NCBI GenBank assembly: GCA_021018995.1
Contig: CM037595.1
Location: 98,359,491 to 98,423,490, forward strand
DNA from: Chloranthus sessilifolius
Lineage: Eukaryota; Streptophyta; Magnoliopsida; Chloranthales; Chloranthaceae
Direction of reading: 5' to 3'
DNA: 64,000 nucleotides
A program made the translations under genes and the position numbers. The first letter of the stretch is position 1. Every line of letters starts with the position of its first letter. This document shows positions 42,963 to 55,321 of this stretch, piece by piece. Below the pieces are notes generated by a model that worked only from the letters and a program-made list of their open reading frames with translations, had not been told where the DNA came from and did not search any database.

Positions 42963-43340
42963 CAGTGGCAAACATAGTTTTATCATTATATCTTAAGTAG
43001 CCCTTTCTTGTCATGGACTCAGCCATTTGAATCTCTTGTAAGTAACCTTCTCATTTTGTTTTTGGTTGCAGGGGTAGTTGGAATGGGAATCTTGGCCCTC
43101 AAATTATCTCAATGCTTGAAGACTATATACTGATACACACCATACAATAAATTAAAAAGGTATTTCAAAACAGATTGAAAAAGAAACCATACAACTTTTG
43201 TTGGACTTCATTATCAAAAAAAACTTTTGTTGGATTTCCTTTTTTGGACATTAGGCTAAGGTTGCAATAAATTGGGCCAGGTCGCCTTCAGGCAGCCCGA
43301 CCCAAAATAGGATAAATATGTTAATATCATCCGTTTATGA

Positions 43341-43342
<2 letters not shown>

Positions 43343-43400
<58 letters not shown>
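43343..43400. repeat. (TA)n microsatellite
   Basis: About 28 TA units. Confidence 0.9.
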
Positions 43401-43402
<2 letters not shown>

Positions 43403-44095
43403 CTTTTATTTGTTTTTATTTTTAACACTAGACCCTCCGTGTAGACTCAATGGGGCGGAAGTGAAGAGTTTCCAAATTTAAAAAGATAAAAAAATGCATT
43501 TTTGGGAAGTGGAAGAGGTGGTGGAGGGCACAATGAGCTGGGCCCTAGGCTAGGTATCTGCTAAGTTGTGCAGGGCCGATTCATAAATGGGCTACAACCT
43601 CAATAATTGTTCAGGGCACATATGGGCTGATTCTTATGGACTGAATACAAATTGGTCCATTTAAAGACTGGTCCCACATGGCCCATTGAGACCACTACAA
43701 AGAAGTGAGGACTTGAAACTTAGCTGGATTTTTAATGTTTTTTGTTTAAAAAATTATGTGCCAAAAAAGGATTCATGTCCTATACTAAAATGACTCTTAA
43801 TTTTTATTTAGGCTAAAGGTTCGTTGTGTGGAAGATTAGGATAAAAATTGATCTTTATCGTCTATTCAAAACACTTAATGGATTTTTAGGCGCCCTCAAT
43901 AAATTGGTTGGCCCGAACAGAGCTGTTTTTTTTTTTTTGATAAACAAAATAGGAGCTACCCTAACAAAATGGGAGCAGCTACTTACACACCTTTGTCTCG
44001 TTGCTTATTGTATAAAAAGAAAGACTTAATATTGGGTATATCTATTCCTGCCTACAAGATTGTTGAGGGTAGGCGTTGAGGGTGCAGCCTAGGTC
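43401..44095. other. No gene recognised
   Basis: Spacer with a T run at 43928-43940; the open frame 43826-44029 has no family signature. Confidence 0.35.
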
Positions 44096-44099
44096 GGAA

Positions 44100-44503
44100 A
44101 GTCATTAATTATTTTTCATCCCCTAATCTTTCGCATAATAAATCTTAACACCGTGAGTATACTATTAGAAGATTATTTTTTTTTAAATTCCACGTGACAC
44201 ATATAAAAAAATAGTCCTAAAATTAGGTTTGAGTGAGTGCCATATGACAGTAGGGCGGCTAGAGTCACATTTTTATCCAATGGATATGTAAATGATTTGA
44301 TGTTTATTCAATGATACATTGTTAGACTTCTATAATAAAAAAGAGTGTGTGACAGGTGTGCCATGATCTCAAAATCTATTGTATGAAAGATCAAGGTGAA
44401 ACATAGTCTCCATCATCTGATCCAAAGCAATCAACAGTTTCCAAAGGTTTAAAACGTAGGCGTAATAGAGAATGCGTGAGTAAGAAAGAGGTCCCTGGGT
44501 TAT
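44100..44503. mobile_element. Hairpin element H copy, disrupted
   Basis: Left arm: CATCCCCTAATCTTTCGCAT and AAATTCCACGTGACACATAT. Right arm: GGTGTGCCATGATCTCAAAA and ATAGTCTCCATCATCTGATC. About 44250-44340 does not fit the repeat and may be a small insertion. Confidence 0.55.
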
Positions 44504-44679
44504 AAGATGACATTTAATGAGATATTTATTTGGTGCACATAATGATAGTTGTTAAACCACATATTTTGCCTACAAAATTGTTTGTAAAAACTTGTCCGCC
44601 GTTTTATAATTTTCTATAATAATAACTCTACAAATGAGTTTTGACTAAAAACTTTAGGGATAATCGCTCCTGACCGGCG

Positions 44680-46000
44680 TTTAAACGCTGAATGATGTTT
44701 AAAGGATCAACTACCACTAAATTCAAATTTTTTATGTGTCATGTGTCATCGATTTATGATCAATCTAAATGGTTTAAGTCGCAATCTATCATTGGAAAAT
44801 GTTTTAGCCAAAGGCTCATATTCATGAGTGAACGTGAATCATCTGATTGACGAGTTTGAATATTAACTATTAAAACTATATACAATCATTGGTATTAGAA
44901 TGCACAGATCGGACGATTAGAAGCTCTCAAAAAATTAGATTTTTGAGCCAGCGCCTCTCAACTACTGATGAATCACTTATCCACACGTTGAGAATAAGCA
45001 CCATTTTGGTGGTTAAATGACGGCCAGGAGAGTCATGTCCAAACGTTTAATATTGGGTGAAAAATAACAGCTAAAATACACCCCTTTTAATGAGTAGAAC
45101 TGTAGAACTTGGGCTATTCTTCTTCCCTGGTTACCATCTTTTTCTTTCTTTGTTCATGCACTCATGCATAAGGGTTGTTTGGCTGTCGTTTTTTAATTGG
45201 TTAAGCGTCCCTTTCAAGTCTCACCGTCTTCTTTCTTTCTTTTATATTTGGTAAAGCAATTTGTTTTCTTCCCTAATTTGGGTAATATTTGTTGCATATC
45301 ACTGCATGGGAGGCCTTAGGCCTCGTTCGGGGCCTAAGTGTCACTACGCAATTCCTCAACCATTATAATATTATACTAAATTGTGTAAAAAGTATAATAT
45401 CTATCATTGAAAAATATTATAGCTAAAGAATCATGCTCATAAATGAATGTTAACAATCCGATATTTTACAGCCACCTCATTCGAAATGTTGACTTTTTAC
45501 ATCGGATGATGACTACAATTTTTCAAACAATTGGTTTTGAGATCATAATCCTAACATCAGATGATCAAATGATTCTGCATCACACATCTAAAAAAGTGAA
45601 TATGATTACAATTACAATCAAATGTGGTTCACATACACTTTTTGGGATGTTTATCTCATGGAATCATCATCTATCAACATCTAATAGCCTTATGGAAGAT
45701 TGAGACGAAAACAGATATTTATCATTGGATTCAAACCTGTCAACAGAATTTTATTTTTTTTCCTTAAATGAAGTGGCTATAGGCGGTGTGTTAGTAATAC
45801 ACTAACAAAAGCTTTTGGAATTTCTTTATCTGAGTTTGACATAAAAATTTTAAGACTTTAACTCTTCTTAGTGTCATTTAAATACCAAAATATTGTTTAA
45901 ATGATCTTATGCCATCAAAAGTTTAAGATGTGGGCGATCTGGTAACGGTATTGTCAAAATAATGGATCATAAGTTTAAACACTTTCTGTTACAAGAGGCA
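44680..46000. repeat. Degenerate copies of dispersed repeat B
   Basis: Phrases shared with 3775-4330 and 18715-19310 (for example TATCATTGGAAAATGTTTTAG, CATGAGTGAACGTGAATCAT and later GTTTAAATGATCTTATGCCA, AAAAGTTTAAGATGTGGGCG) occur at about 44680-45060, 45390-45700 and 45840-45990. No gene is recognised between them. Confidence 0.4.
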
Positions 46001-46049
46001 ATATTTTGGCTTCACCTTCTCAAGCTGAGTCAAAATCTATGATACTTAA

Positions 46050-46315
46050 CTCGCTCAATCACCCAACGAATAGCAGATTGAATACAACAAACCGAATTCA
46101 GTGTAACAAGTGAATTGCCGAATTAATCCTTGCGAATTGGATTCATTTAAAGTTTTTAAATTATAAAGAGATGATTTGAACCTTAAATTTTATTTAAAAT
46201 TTATGTAAATAATAAATAATTTTAAAACTAATCCTACATAGCAAATTGGATTCATTTAAAAATAGTGAATTGCGAATCCGAATTCGAATCAAGTGAACTA
46301 GCGAACAAAGTGTCT
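46050..46315. repeat. Short-motif-rich element (GCGAATT/CCGAATTC class)
   Basis: Repeated GAATTGC, GCGAATTGGATTCATTTAAA (twice, about 46130 and 46245) and CCGAATTC motifs. The layout resembles the hAT-like motif-rich elements, but no clean ends or target duplication were found. Confidence 0.4.
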
Positions 46316-46650
46316 AACTATAAGTCCAAATTAAATGAAAGAAACTTCTCACTATTTAAAGATACAAACATATATACAATTGTATGATATTATATCCCTT
46401 CTGTTATGGGCCCATCCAACAATATGAGAATCATAATATAGGGCGTCACTCACTCCTCTTGAGGTAACAAAATCAACAAATATAAATAAAGGTTATCGAG
46501 GAGATTTATAATTGTAGAAAGGTGTCACATGATGTGTATGACGGGTATATTGCCTAGCATCTCCAAAATATTCAAAAGATTGTATTTATGGGAATCCTAT
46601 GTGACTTGTTAGTACCATATCAAATTGAATAAACGAAGATGCCCTCACTC

Positions 46651-47150
46651 TATTGATAATGGCTTCGAAGCATGTAGTTCACTATGTTGTCTTAAGGACA
46701 ATAGATGCTCTCACTCCGTTGGATAAACGAAAATGCAATAGAGTTCCCAACTAATCTGCCTTCAGGATACAACAGAGTCCGGTCTTACCAAGAACCGTAT
46801 GTTCTTTTCTAGATTTGTGTCTTTTCGGATAACAAATAGAGATAATCTTGAAAGATTGCGTTTTTTCACCATGAAGAGATTTGTGTCTTTTCAGATTTAC
46901 GGTGAAAAAATACTTTTGAAAATATCTGTCTTTTCACCGTGAAGAAACGTCAAACTTGTGTCTTTTTAACAAACAGTAAAAAGATAAATCCAAAATTTGA
47001 AAAGACACTTTTGAAAAAACACTTTAGAGAATAAATATTTATAAGTATGCCATTGAATTATTTTACAAGTTTGCCATTGAATTATTAATGATAATTTAAG
47101 TTTAATTTTGAAACACAAAAATATATATTACTATTCTAATATATATAGCA
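46651..47150 (-). repeat. Family A 3' LTR
   Basis: Starts TATTGATAATGGC and ends ATATATAGCA on plus; about 160 bp shorter than its partner because of a deletion near 46818. Confidence 0.75.
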
Positions 47151-47786
47151 TTCCCTCACTTATTTCAAAATTAAAAAAAAATAATAAAAAAAATTATGTA
47201 TCAGAGCAATTATACTAAGCATCATCAGAGGTACCGATCGGTTTGAACCTTTGACTAGTACATACAACTCAAAGTTTGTAAGGACTTTAAGTAGCTTATA
47301 GCTTTGAACTTAAAACCTGTCTAACAAACTAAAATTATATATACACTTACTATGACCTAAATCATTAGTGACATAAGGCTTGCGCTTTACAGTCATGTGC
47401 TAAAATCCTGATTTCATGAGTATCTCAGAGAGATGACTGAATCTCTGTTGAAGCGACTTCACTTCCATACTCATATAAGTGAATCTGTCATGAGTGCTCT
47501 TATAACTACTTTATCACTCCAGCAAATGAATGCCTACAGAATTATTAAGAGTTAAATTCACCCTCTCACGTTACAAGAAATGTGCACGAAATTTAACACC
47601 ATAAGGATGACCGATAGATAATATACCTTTGTGTACTTTCAATGATCACAGAGTAGTTTCTTATCTCGTTGAACTTAGGATTTGGGATCTTCAACTCTAC
47701 TAAGTTGAGGTTCAACTACTGTGCCTTTAAAGATATCGGTCTTTGGCCCATCCCCCTCAATGTTTTTAACATTGTATTTTTGAGTA

Positions 47787-48120
47787 GTATTTTTGTAAGC
47801 TTCGAAGCCACTCTGCCTCTTTTGCTCCCGCAAATAATGCTATATATTCTGATTCCATACTTGAATCAGAAATATATGTCTATTTCTATACCCCCACGAT
47901 ACTGCTCTTCCTACCAAAGTCAAAATCCATCCGCTTATAGATTTTGAATAAGAGGAGTCAGAAATCCAATTAGCATTAGTAAACCTCTCTAAAATGTCAT
48001 GTTTACCAATATATTGTAAACTATAATTCATAGTTCCTTTTAAGTATCGTAATATCCGACGAATAGCTTTCAATGTTCTAACCCTGGGCTGCTAGTAAAT
48101 CTGCTCAATACCCCCACTAT
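47787..48120 (-). pseudogene. Copia A RNase H remnant
   Basis: The minus strand reads [40 protein letters not shown] and, after a frameshift, MESEYIALFAGAKEAEWLR. This aligns with 9930-10200 of the plus copy. The Asp of FTDA is Asn in this copy. Confidence 0.75.
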
Positions 48121-48641
48121 AAATGCTATATATTGGGTCTAGTACACTTCATTAAATACATAGGACTTCTATCTCAGTGACGATAAATTACAATTCTTGA
48201 ACTTGTTGAATAATCGATTTATCTTCAATCAGTTTGAAATCAAAATATTAGAGACTAGAAAAGTCTTTGTATCTGTATCCTCAATTAGATACTTTATCGC
48301 TAATGAGTTTCAAAATTCTAGTAATAGTGCACTTACAGAAAGTGTAGTACAACCTATCGCTTAATGCATTGAGGATGTGGTCCCGACAATCTAGATCATC
48401 TTTCAGTCATTTGAGTCGAGCATTTAATCATCCACTAGTTATATTTTTCGTTGTTTCCGCTACAAAAATTGGTTGACATGGTGTAGTGAAGACGTAAGAA
48501 ATCTTGAATATTCGCAAGATAAATTGCACCTTTTAAAATTTGACTCGCCAAATCGATCAAATTTGATGAGATATTGATTCCTGAACTTTATACTCTGAGC
48601 CATTAGAATGATTTATTGTCTTTAAATTGTTAATGAAAATT

Positions 48642-49309
48642 TGGTATTGATAATAGCTCCGAGGCACGTAGTTCACTACGTTGTCTTAAAGATAATAGAT
48701 GCCCTCACTCCGTTATATAAACGAAGATGCAATAGAGTTCCCAGTGAATCTGCCTTTAGGATACAACAAAGCCCGGTCTTACCAAGAACTGTATGTTCTT
48801 TTCAGATTACACTTTCTAAAAAAAGAACCTGTCACACAAATTTTCTGATATACAAATGATAAGAACGAAAGAGAAAAAGAGAAATATATCTTATTTCTGT
48901 TGTATATCTCTATTTATAGAGGTAATCTGGAAAGATTGTGTCTTTTCATTGTGAAAAGATTGGAAGAGATTTGTGTCTTTTCGGATAATAAATAGAGATA
49001 ATATTGAAAGATTGTATTTTTTCACCATGAAGAGATTTGTGTCTTTTCAGATTTACGGTGAAAAAATACTTTTGAAAAGATCTGTGTCTTTTCACCGTGA
49101 AGAGACGCCAGACTTGTGTCTTTTCAATAAACGGTAAAAATATAAATCCAAAATTTGAAATGACATTTTTGAAAAAAATATTTTAGAGAATAAATATTTA
49201 CAAGTATGCCATTGAATTATTTTTTAAGTTTGCCATTGAATTATTAATGATAATTTAACCTTAATTTTGAAACACAAAAATATATATTACTATTCTAATA
49301 TATATAACA
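48642..49309 (-). repeat. Family A 5' LTR
   Basis: 668 bp, TGGTATTGATAATAGC to TATATAACA on plus. Probably closest to the full-length family A LTR, without the internal duplication seen at 5232. Confidence 0.8.
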
Positions 49310-49779
49310 GTGGCGACTATGGGAGTCGGCTCGTGAGCTCTGATTTATAAGATTGAAGTGCAACAGGATAAAAAAATGGGGTTTTAGGAATATTTAAACC
49401 ATTCGATATGTTAATTATAATATCAACCATTATCTTTAAGTTTAATAGACTAGTAAAAGTGCACGTGCGTTGCACATATTAATATAAATGTGGAGACACC
49501 ATTAAATTCGCCTGATTTAAATGTTAAATTCTAAAGATCTTCGATCTCAATCATATGACTCAACGCAATAAATGGCCATCATCTCATCCATAATTGTCTG
49601 CTTTGAATCATATAATAGAGATTTTACTTTATACTACTTTTTTGCATTAAACTTCTTTAGATCATGAGCTTCAAATTCAATGGCTAAAATGAAGTTTCTA
49701 CTTGGCCTAAGTCCTCCAAACACCAAGTCTTTCCTTTAAAGGATAACTCTAATTATACTAACTAGATCTCTAAGTGCAC
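49310..49779. other. No gene; K-type palindromic phrases
   Basis: About 49570-49750 shares phrases with repeat K (TTTCCTTTAAAGG, GGCCTAAGTCCTCCAAACAC). Nothing else recognised. Confidence 0.35.
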
Positions 49780-50765
49780 TCCATTCGAAAAAATCAATAA
49801 CAGATATGAACCATATGATAGAGATTGATTTTCTTTACAATCTTTCACATAATGGAGCTTAAGATCAATGGTGCATCAATTGACGGTCAATTTATGATTC
49901 CATGTGGCATACATCCCAAAAAAGTGATTGAAAATCATTTGGCACACATCATACTCAAACGTGATTTTCAATCATTTTTTGTGATGTGTTATTTGTACCA
50001 CATGTAATAAAAAATTGACTGTCAATACACTCATGATCTCAAGATCCATTATGGATAAGATTGGGACAAAAACGATCATTATTGTCTGATTCAAAATAAT
50101 CCCCTTCAAAATTGATTTTCAATTCAATCTTTCACACAATGATCATGAGGTAAATGATGTACCAGTAGATGGTCAATTTTTAATCTGCGTGACACACATC
50201 CCAAAACAGTAACTAAAAATCATGTGACAGACAACAAGCTCAAATATGATTTTCGATCACGTTTTGAAACATGCAACACCTAAAATAAAAAGTTGATTGT
50301 CAGTACACCCATGATCTTATACATTATGGAGAAAATTGGGCGATAAACGATCTCCATCGTCTGATTCACAACAGTCAATGGTTTTCGATTATAGTGCCTT
50401 CAAAATTCGATAGGTGCAAATAGACCATTTCTATTATCGTTTTAATCTTTTATACATTGAATCCTTTCATCAATGGTGTACCATTAGAGGCTCAATTTTT
50501 TTTTATCCCACCTGACACAACTTCCACCAAAGTAACGGGAAATCATGCAGCACACATCATATTCAATCGTGAATTTCAGACTATTTGCGATGTATACCAC
50601 ATGAGGTAAATAATTGATTGTCGGTACTCTCATGATCTCAATATCAATTATATAAAAGATTAGGATGAAAAATGGTCTCTATCAGATGATTCAAAGCAAT
50701 TAATGGGTTTCGATTATGGTGCCGTTAAAAATTCGGTCATTGTAAATAGAACGGTTTGATCTTCG
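49780..50765. mobile_element. Three consecutive hairpin H copies
   Basis: Copies at about 49780-50100, 50085-50400 and 50430-50765. Each has GATTTTCTTTACAATCTTTCA-type left arms and 'gatctcaagatccattat...aacgatc' right arms around TTTTTATTCCA-like inner arms. Such tandem packing of palindromes is unusual. Confidence 0.55.
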
Positions 50766-51004
50766 TTTCAATCTTTCATTCCAAAAAATAACTGAAAACT
50801 ATGTGGCACACGATATTCTATCCAGTTAAGAATTATAAAAGTGAAAAAATAAAAGTTTTTGACCAAATTCGAAAAAAAAAGGTCATAAAATTCACATATA
50901 ATTTGGGAAGTTCGCGAATTAATAAAATTTTTGGATTTTATTTGAACATTCACGAATAATTCAGATTTTATTCTTTTTTTTAAGTCAACAAATTTGGTCA
51001 CTAC

Positions 51005-51120
51005 GGTTGTAAGCAAAGTATCAAGTATTGGCAGATACCAATACGTATCAATTTTTTGGCCAACCGATATGTATCGGCCCCGATACAATATCGGGATCAG
51101 TATTGGTATCGACCACATGG
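51005..51120. repeat. GATACGTATCGG-class MITE fragment
   Basis: It starts CAAAGTATCAAGTATTGGC and contains CCAATACGTATCAA, CCGATATGTATCGGCCCCGA and CAGTATTGGTATCGA. It is truncated at the right, where H-type sequence follows. Confidence 0.55.
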
Positions 51121-51228
51121 AATCAATATGTGACCATCTGATAGGTGTGCCATGATCTCAAGATCTATTGTTGGAAGATTGGGACAAAAAACGATCTCCA
51201 TTATATAGAAGATGACTTTGTCTGCAAT

Positions 51229-51427
51229 CAAGGAATAAAATTTCGGGTTTCATTTCGGTTTCGGAGGGGACTGAAACCAAAATTTTGGACCGAAATTTCA
51301 GCCGAAAATTTCAACCCCTTACAAAATCTGACCGAAATTTCGACCCCAAATTATCGTTTCAATGGCGACCGAAATTGATATTTTCGGCGGAAAATTTTGG
51401 TCATTTCAGCCGAAATTTTGATCCTTA
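51229..51427. mobile_element. hAT-type MITE, CCGAAATTTCGG motif class
   Basis: 199 bp from CAAGGAATAAAATTTCGGG to CGAAATTTTGATCCTTA, with imperfect 8-bp flanks TCTGCAAT (51221-51228) and TCTGCAGC (51428-51435). Interior: GACCGAAATTTCAGCCGAAA and CCGAAATTTCGACC repeats. Confidence 0.75.
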
Positions 51428-51479
51428 TCTGCAGCACATGATTTTTTAATTTGATTATTATTATTTATTTTTATTACTA

Positions 51480-51870
51480 GGTTAGGGTTTTTGCAACCCA
51501 CGATTCGGCTTCGCCAAATGATGATTCCACCGTTAAAATTGATGACTGCTTTGAATAAGACGGTGGAGATCAATTTTCATTTGTTGTCCCAATCTTTCAA
51601 ATCGATATGTATTGGTTATAATGGAGATCATGGCCCACCTATCAGACGGTTAAATGTTATTCCACATGACATACATCCCCAAAGTGACCTGAGAACTCTT
51701 CTCATAGAACATCATGATCACAATTACTTTGTGGGTGTGAATCACATAAAATGAACATGCCTGATATATGTGGGATGTGGTCTCAATATCTATTGTGTGA
51801 AGGATTTGGACGAAAAACGATCTCCATCATCTGATTCAAGTCAGTCAGTGATTTTAATGGTGGAATCATT
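51480..51870. mobile_element. Hairpin element H copy
   Basis: GGTTTTTGCAACC and AATAAGACGGTGGAGATCAA at the left mirror AACGATCTCCATCATCTGAT at the right; GACGGTTAAATGTTATTCCA and a decayed inner right arm are also present. Confidence 0.55.
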
Positions 51871-51911
51871 AGTTGCGAAGACTAATTCTTCAGCTACAAA
51901 AACTCGTACTC

Positions 51912-51912
<1 letters not shown>

Positions 51913-51944
<32 letters not shown>

Positions 51945-51945
51945 G
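51913..51945. repeat. (ATT)n microsatellite
   Basis: About ten ATT units. Confidence 0.9.
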
Positions 51946-52008
51946 GAGGTATGCATAAGAGTGCATCCCTAAGCATTACACTAAGTCCAGTTAGGCACCA
52001 TGTGGTAC

Positions 52009-52171
52009 CACTACAAAATATAAGACTATTAGCGGCAGGTTTTTACTGTAAAAAACTGCTGCTATTAACAAAATAGCTATTAAGACTATTAGGGACAAGG
52101 ATATTAGTAGCAGTTTTTTATTAATAGCTGCAGTTTTTAGCTGCCACTAATAACCTTAATTTTTTGTAGTG
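52009..52171. mobile_element. CACTA-type MITE with TAC target duplication
   Basis: 163 bp starting CACTACAAAATATAAG and ending TTTTTTGTAGTG, flanked on both sides by TAC (52006-52008 and 52172-52174). CACTA ends with a 3-bp target duplication define the CACTA (En/Spm) superfamily. The interior is near-palindromic around GGCAG / CTGC motifs. Confidence 0.85.
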
Positions 52172-52944
52172 TACCCATTATGAGTATAGGGTGCTATGAC
52201 AAGTTGGGCGAGATCTATTAGGTACCATACAGAAATAAATTAGAAAGGATATTTATCAATCGTTTACAATATGTTCATAGGTAAAAAAATCAATGCATCA
52301 AGTTGGGTAGGCATCACCTTAATTTTGACCTATGATTTGAAAGGCAAAAAAATTTAAAAGATATCATTTTTGCTAACTTTAATTATAGTTTTAACGGTGG
52401 AAATTTCATAAAAAAAAATTTCTTTTTTAAATTGGATCTGATCTACCTTACCTAAGTTGTCGTTGCACCCGATCCTTGCTATGGATGCCACATGATGGCT
52501 ATCTGATGGTGGGCGTAGAGAAATCTCTTCCCTGGGTGCATAGTCCGTGACCTCTTTTTAAATAATAAAATCGTACTTTTTTTAAACGAAGCTTTAGTAA
52601 CGTAATTAAAACACTCTTTTTAATGAGTCTCTCTTTTAAATCATTTCAAACTCTATTCATGGGAAAGTTTCTTATGCTGTTACACTATATGTGCAGCCAG
52701 TCACGTAAGACTATAGGGATATCTTTGGTATAGGCTAATAAATCGATTAAAGGACTTAAAAATCTGCTATATGAATCCTTCCTTCCTACACTTCAATATA
52801 TTGAAGGGATAGGGCTTTTTAGGAGAATGGTTGGCTTAGGAAAGATTTTAGAAGTTTTGTTTTGAGATAGAAGAAGAACACGAGAGAGATTGAGAAATTT
52901 TAGGAGTTTTATTTGATTAAGATGTCTTTAGGGATATTTTCGGG
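52172..52944. other. No gene recognised
   Basis: AT-rich DNA without repeat or exon signature. Confidence 0.35.
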
Positions 52945-53290
52945 AGTTTTATTTTGAGGAGATTGGTTGGATTATGATGTCTATCGATTCTTTATGAGGA
53001 ACAAAAAATAAGAGAAAACATGGAAAAGAGTAGATAAGGTGAAAGTTAAGGGTGTATGAGGTGATATAAGGGTAAGTATGAAAACACTAAAAAGTGATCG
53101 AAATAAGAGAAGTTTTATTTTGAGGAGATTGGTTGGATAAGGATGTCTATCGATTCTTTATGAGGAGAAAAAAATAAGAGAAAACATGGGAAATGGTAGA
53201 TAAGGTGAAAGTTAAAGGTACATGACGTGATATAGGGGTACTTTGTTCCTAAAGTATGAAAACACTAAAAATTGACAGAAATAAGAGGTA
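52945..53290. repeat. Tandem duplication of a ~166-bp unit
   Basis: AGTTTTATTTTGAGGAGATT starts at 52945 and at 53111. Both units continue through GATGTCTATCGATTCTTTAT and GTAGATAAGGTGAAAGTTAA to GAAAACACTAAAAA; the second has a short extra stretch near 53255. Confidence 0.85.
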
Positions 53291-53329
53291 TCATTCGTGC
53301 ATTTATATAGTATGAAGGATTTATATTTC

Positions 53330-53520
53330 TTTAGGCTTAGATTGTTCCCATGATAGATTGTCATTTGGATAATTTAGATTGGACACAAATGTGCGTCACA
53401 TCACATGACATAACAATAATATCACACTTCAATGGTGTGAGATAAAAAGTAAAATTTTAATAGTATAAGATCATTTGGACACTAGTTTGGTATACAATGG
53501 ATTTTTAAAACTTTTAATTT
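53330..53520. repeat. Dispersed repeat B, fragment
   Basis: ATAGATTGTCATTTGGATAA, GTGCGTCACATCACATGACA and TCATTTGGACACTAGTTTGG are phrases of repeat B. Confidence 0.4.
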
Positions 53521-53559
53521 CTTCCTAGGAAATGGTCAAGAGGTACCTCTCTTTGTGAC

Positions 53560-54385
53560 TACCCTATTAGTGAAGGCGCTACATTGTAAACTCGTTGACC
53601 GTGTTGAATAGGAAGATGGAGATTGGTTTTCAATCAAATCGCCGATATGATTGATCTTGACTTTATGTGTGTATCATCAAACTGTCAATTTTGCATTTCA
53701 CATGGAAACAAGTCTTAAAAAGTGATCCTAAAATCATTCTTGAACGTAATGTGTGCCATATGAGTTTTGAGCCACTTTTTAGGGATCAGTGCCACGTGAA
53801 ATACAAAAATGACGGCATGATGGTACACCGATGTTGTCAAGAGCGATTGTGTGGAAGATTGAAAATAAAAATCGATTTGCATGGTCGGATTCAACACAGT
53901 CAATGAGTTTAAGGTGTGGGCGCCTCAGTAAATGGGTAGGTGTGAACAGAGCTATCCTTAGTCAGGTAAGGGTGTTTTTACATGGGTAGCTTTGTTCTTG
54001 CCTAAACAATAACTGAGGGTGCTTACCCTGTAAATATGTTGATTGCTTGTTAAATCGGACGGTGGAGATCAATTTTCAACCAATTTTCACACAACTGATC
54101 TTCACGCTAAGGGCGTACCATTATACTGTCAGTTTTGCATTCCGAATCACATAGATCCCAAACAAATGGCGCCAAACACATGTGGGGCGCATCACAGTTA
54201 AACGTGATTTTAGGAGCACTTTTTGGGATATGTGCCATATGGAATATAAAACTAACAATATGATGTTACGCCTATGATGTCAAGATTAATCATGTGAAAT
54301 ATTCGGATAAAAATCGATCTCCATCGTGTGATTCAACAGAATCAACCAATATACACTGTAAGCGCCCTCACTAATTTCGTAGGCG
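53560..54385. mobile_element. Two adjacent hairpin H copies
   Basis: Copies at about 53560-53935 and 53945-54385. Both have 'ggtggagatcaattttcaa'-type left arms, CATTCC/CATTTCACAT inner arms, and right arms ending 'atcgatctccatcgtgtgattcaac...gcgaacagaggtac'. Confidence 0.6.
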
Positions 54386-54589
54386 CGAACAGAGGTACTC
54401 ATTTTTCATTGACCCTTTCCTTAAAATTATGCGCTTGGCTAACTTTTTTATGTGCAACAACTTGCTCCATTTTTCAAACCTCCTTTCAAGCCTACCTGGT
54501 TATTGAAAGTGCCTACTTTTATAATGTGTAGTGGGCACGCTTTCACTAAGTGGGCTCTTTCGCTAAATAGGTGTTTCCATTTTTATTAT

Positions 54590-55240
54590 CGAAAACTCAT
54601 TGACCCCTTTGAATATAATGGTGGAGATCATTTTTCAGCCTAATGTTTTCAGACTACGGATTTTGAGGCTGAGTGTACTATCAGAGGTGCACGTGCGTTC
54701 TCCTCATCATCATTCCTCCTCTTCTTTATAAGTTCATTCACAACCCACCAACACCATGAAACAAGAGGCTCTAATTGCCTAATACCAGCTCGAACTGAAA
54801 TGATGGAAGCAAATGGAAACGGATAGGTGCCTGGTCAAATAATAAAATAGAAAAGAATAAGTGAACTATTTCTCTCAAAGTTCTATTTAATCTTTGTGGA
54901 GAGGTTGCCCTCAATCAAGTTTTCCTTTTCAGATCTATGTTTTTCATTTTCAATAAACTGAGAAACTGGGTGTCCGACAGACTACTTTAAGCATTGAGAG
55001 ATTCTTTAGTTATAATTTTTATCACTTTCAGAAGAGATTTGTTATTAGTTACTTTTATCAGTACTACTAATGGGTTTACGGTTGGGACCGTTTTACCCTA
55101 CGTAAAACCTCAGTTTAGTTTCTATCTTAGATGCATAATTATGATTTATCACGTTACTATTGTCATCTACGTTTTCTGCTATTAATTTATGAATCATTTA
55201 TCTTTAAATGTTATTATTAAATGCCTCAATCCATATTGTC
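54590..55240. other. H half-element (54590-54700), then unassigned spacer
   Basis: 54590-54700 has an H left arm (ATAATGGTGGAGATCATTTT). From 54700 to 55240 nothing is recognised. Confidence 0.35.
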
Positions 55241-55307
55241 ATGGGGTCGCACTTCCGCAACCTCAGTCCCGTGCGGCACCTAACGCACGCTTCGCTAGGT
55301 CAGCCTA

Positions 55308-55321
55308 CTCTGGATACCAAC
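55308..55321 (-). other. Primer-binding site of the truncated Gypsy element
   Basis: Minus-strand GTTGGTATCCAGAG next to the LTR end. A second GTGGTATCAGAGCTG at about 55404-55419 (minus) lies inside the LTR and is closer to the standard Met-tRNA match. Confidence 0.55.

Larger units (their letters stand above)
46651..49309 (-). mobile_element. Copia family A, internally deleted copy with direct LTRs
   Basis: LTRs at 46651-47150 and 48642-49309 are in the same orientation; on minus the element runs 49309 to 46651. The internal region is only about 1.5 kb. It keeps the start of the internal DNA (TTTAAAGACAATAAATCAT matches the plus copy at 6555), decayed gag-proximal DNA, and then an RNase H segment. 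Protease, integrase and most of RT are deleted. Confidence 0.8.
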
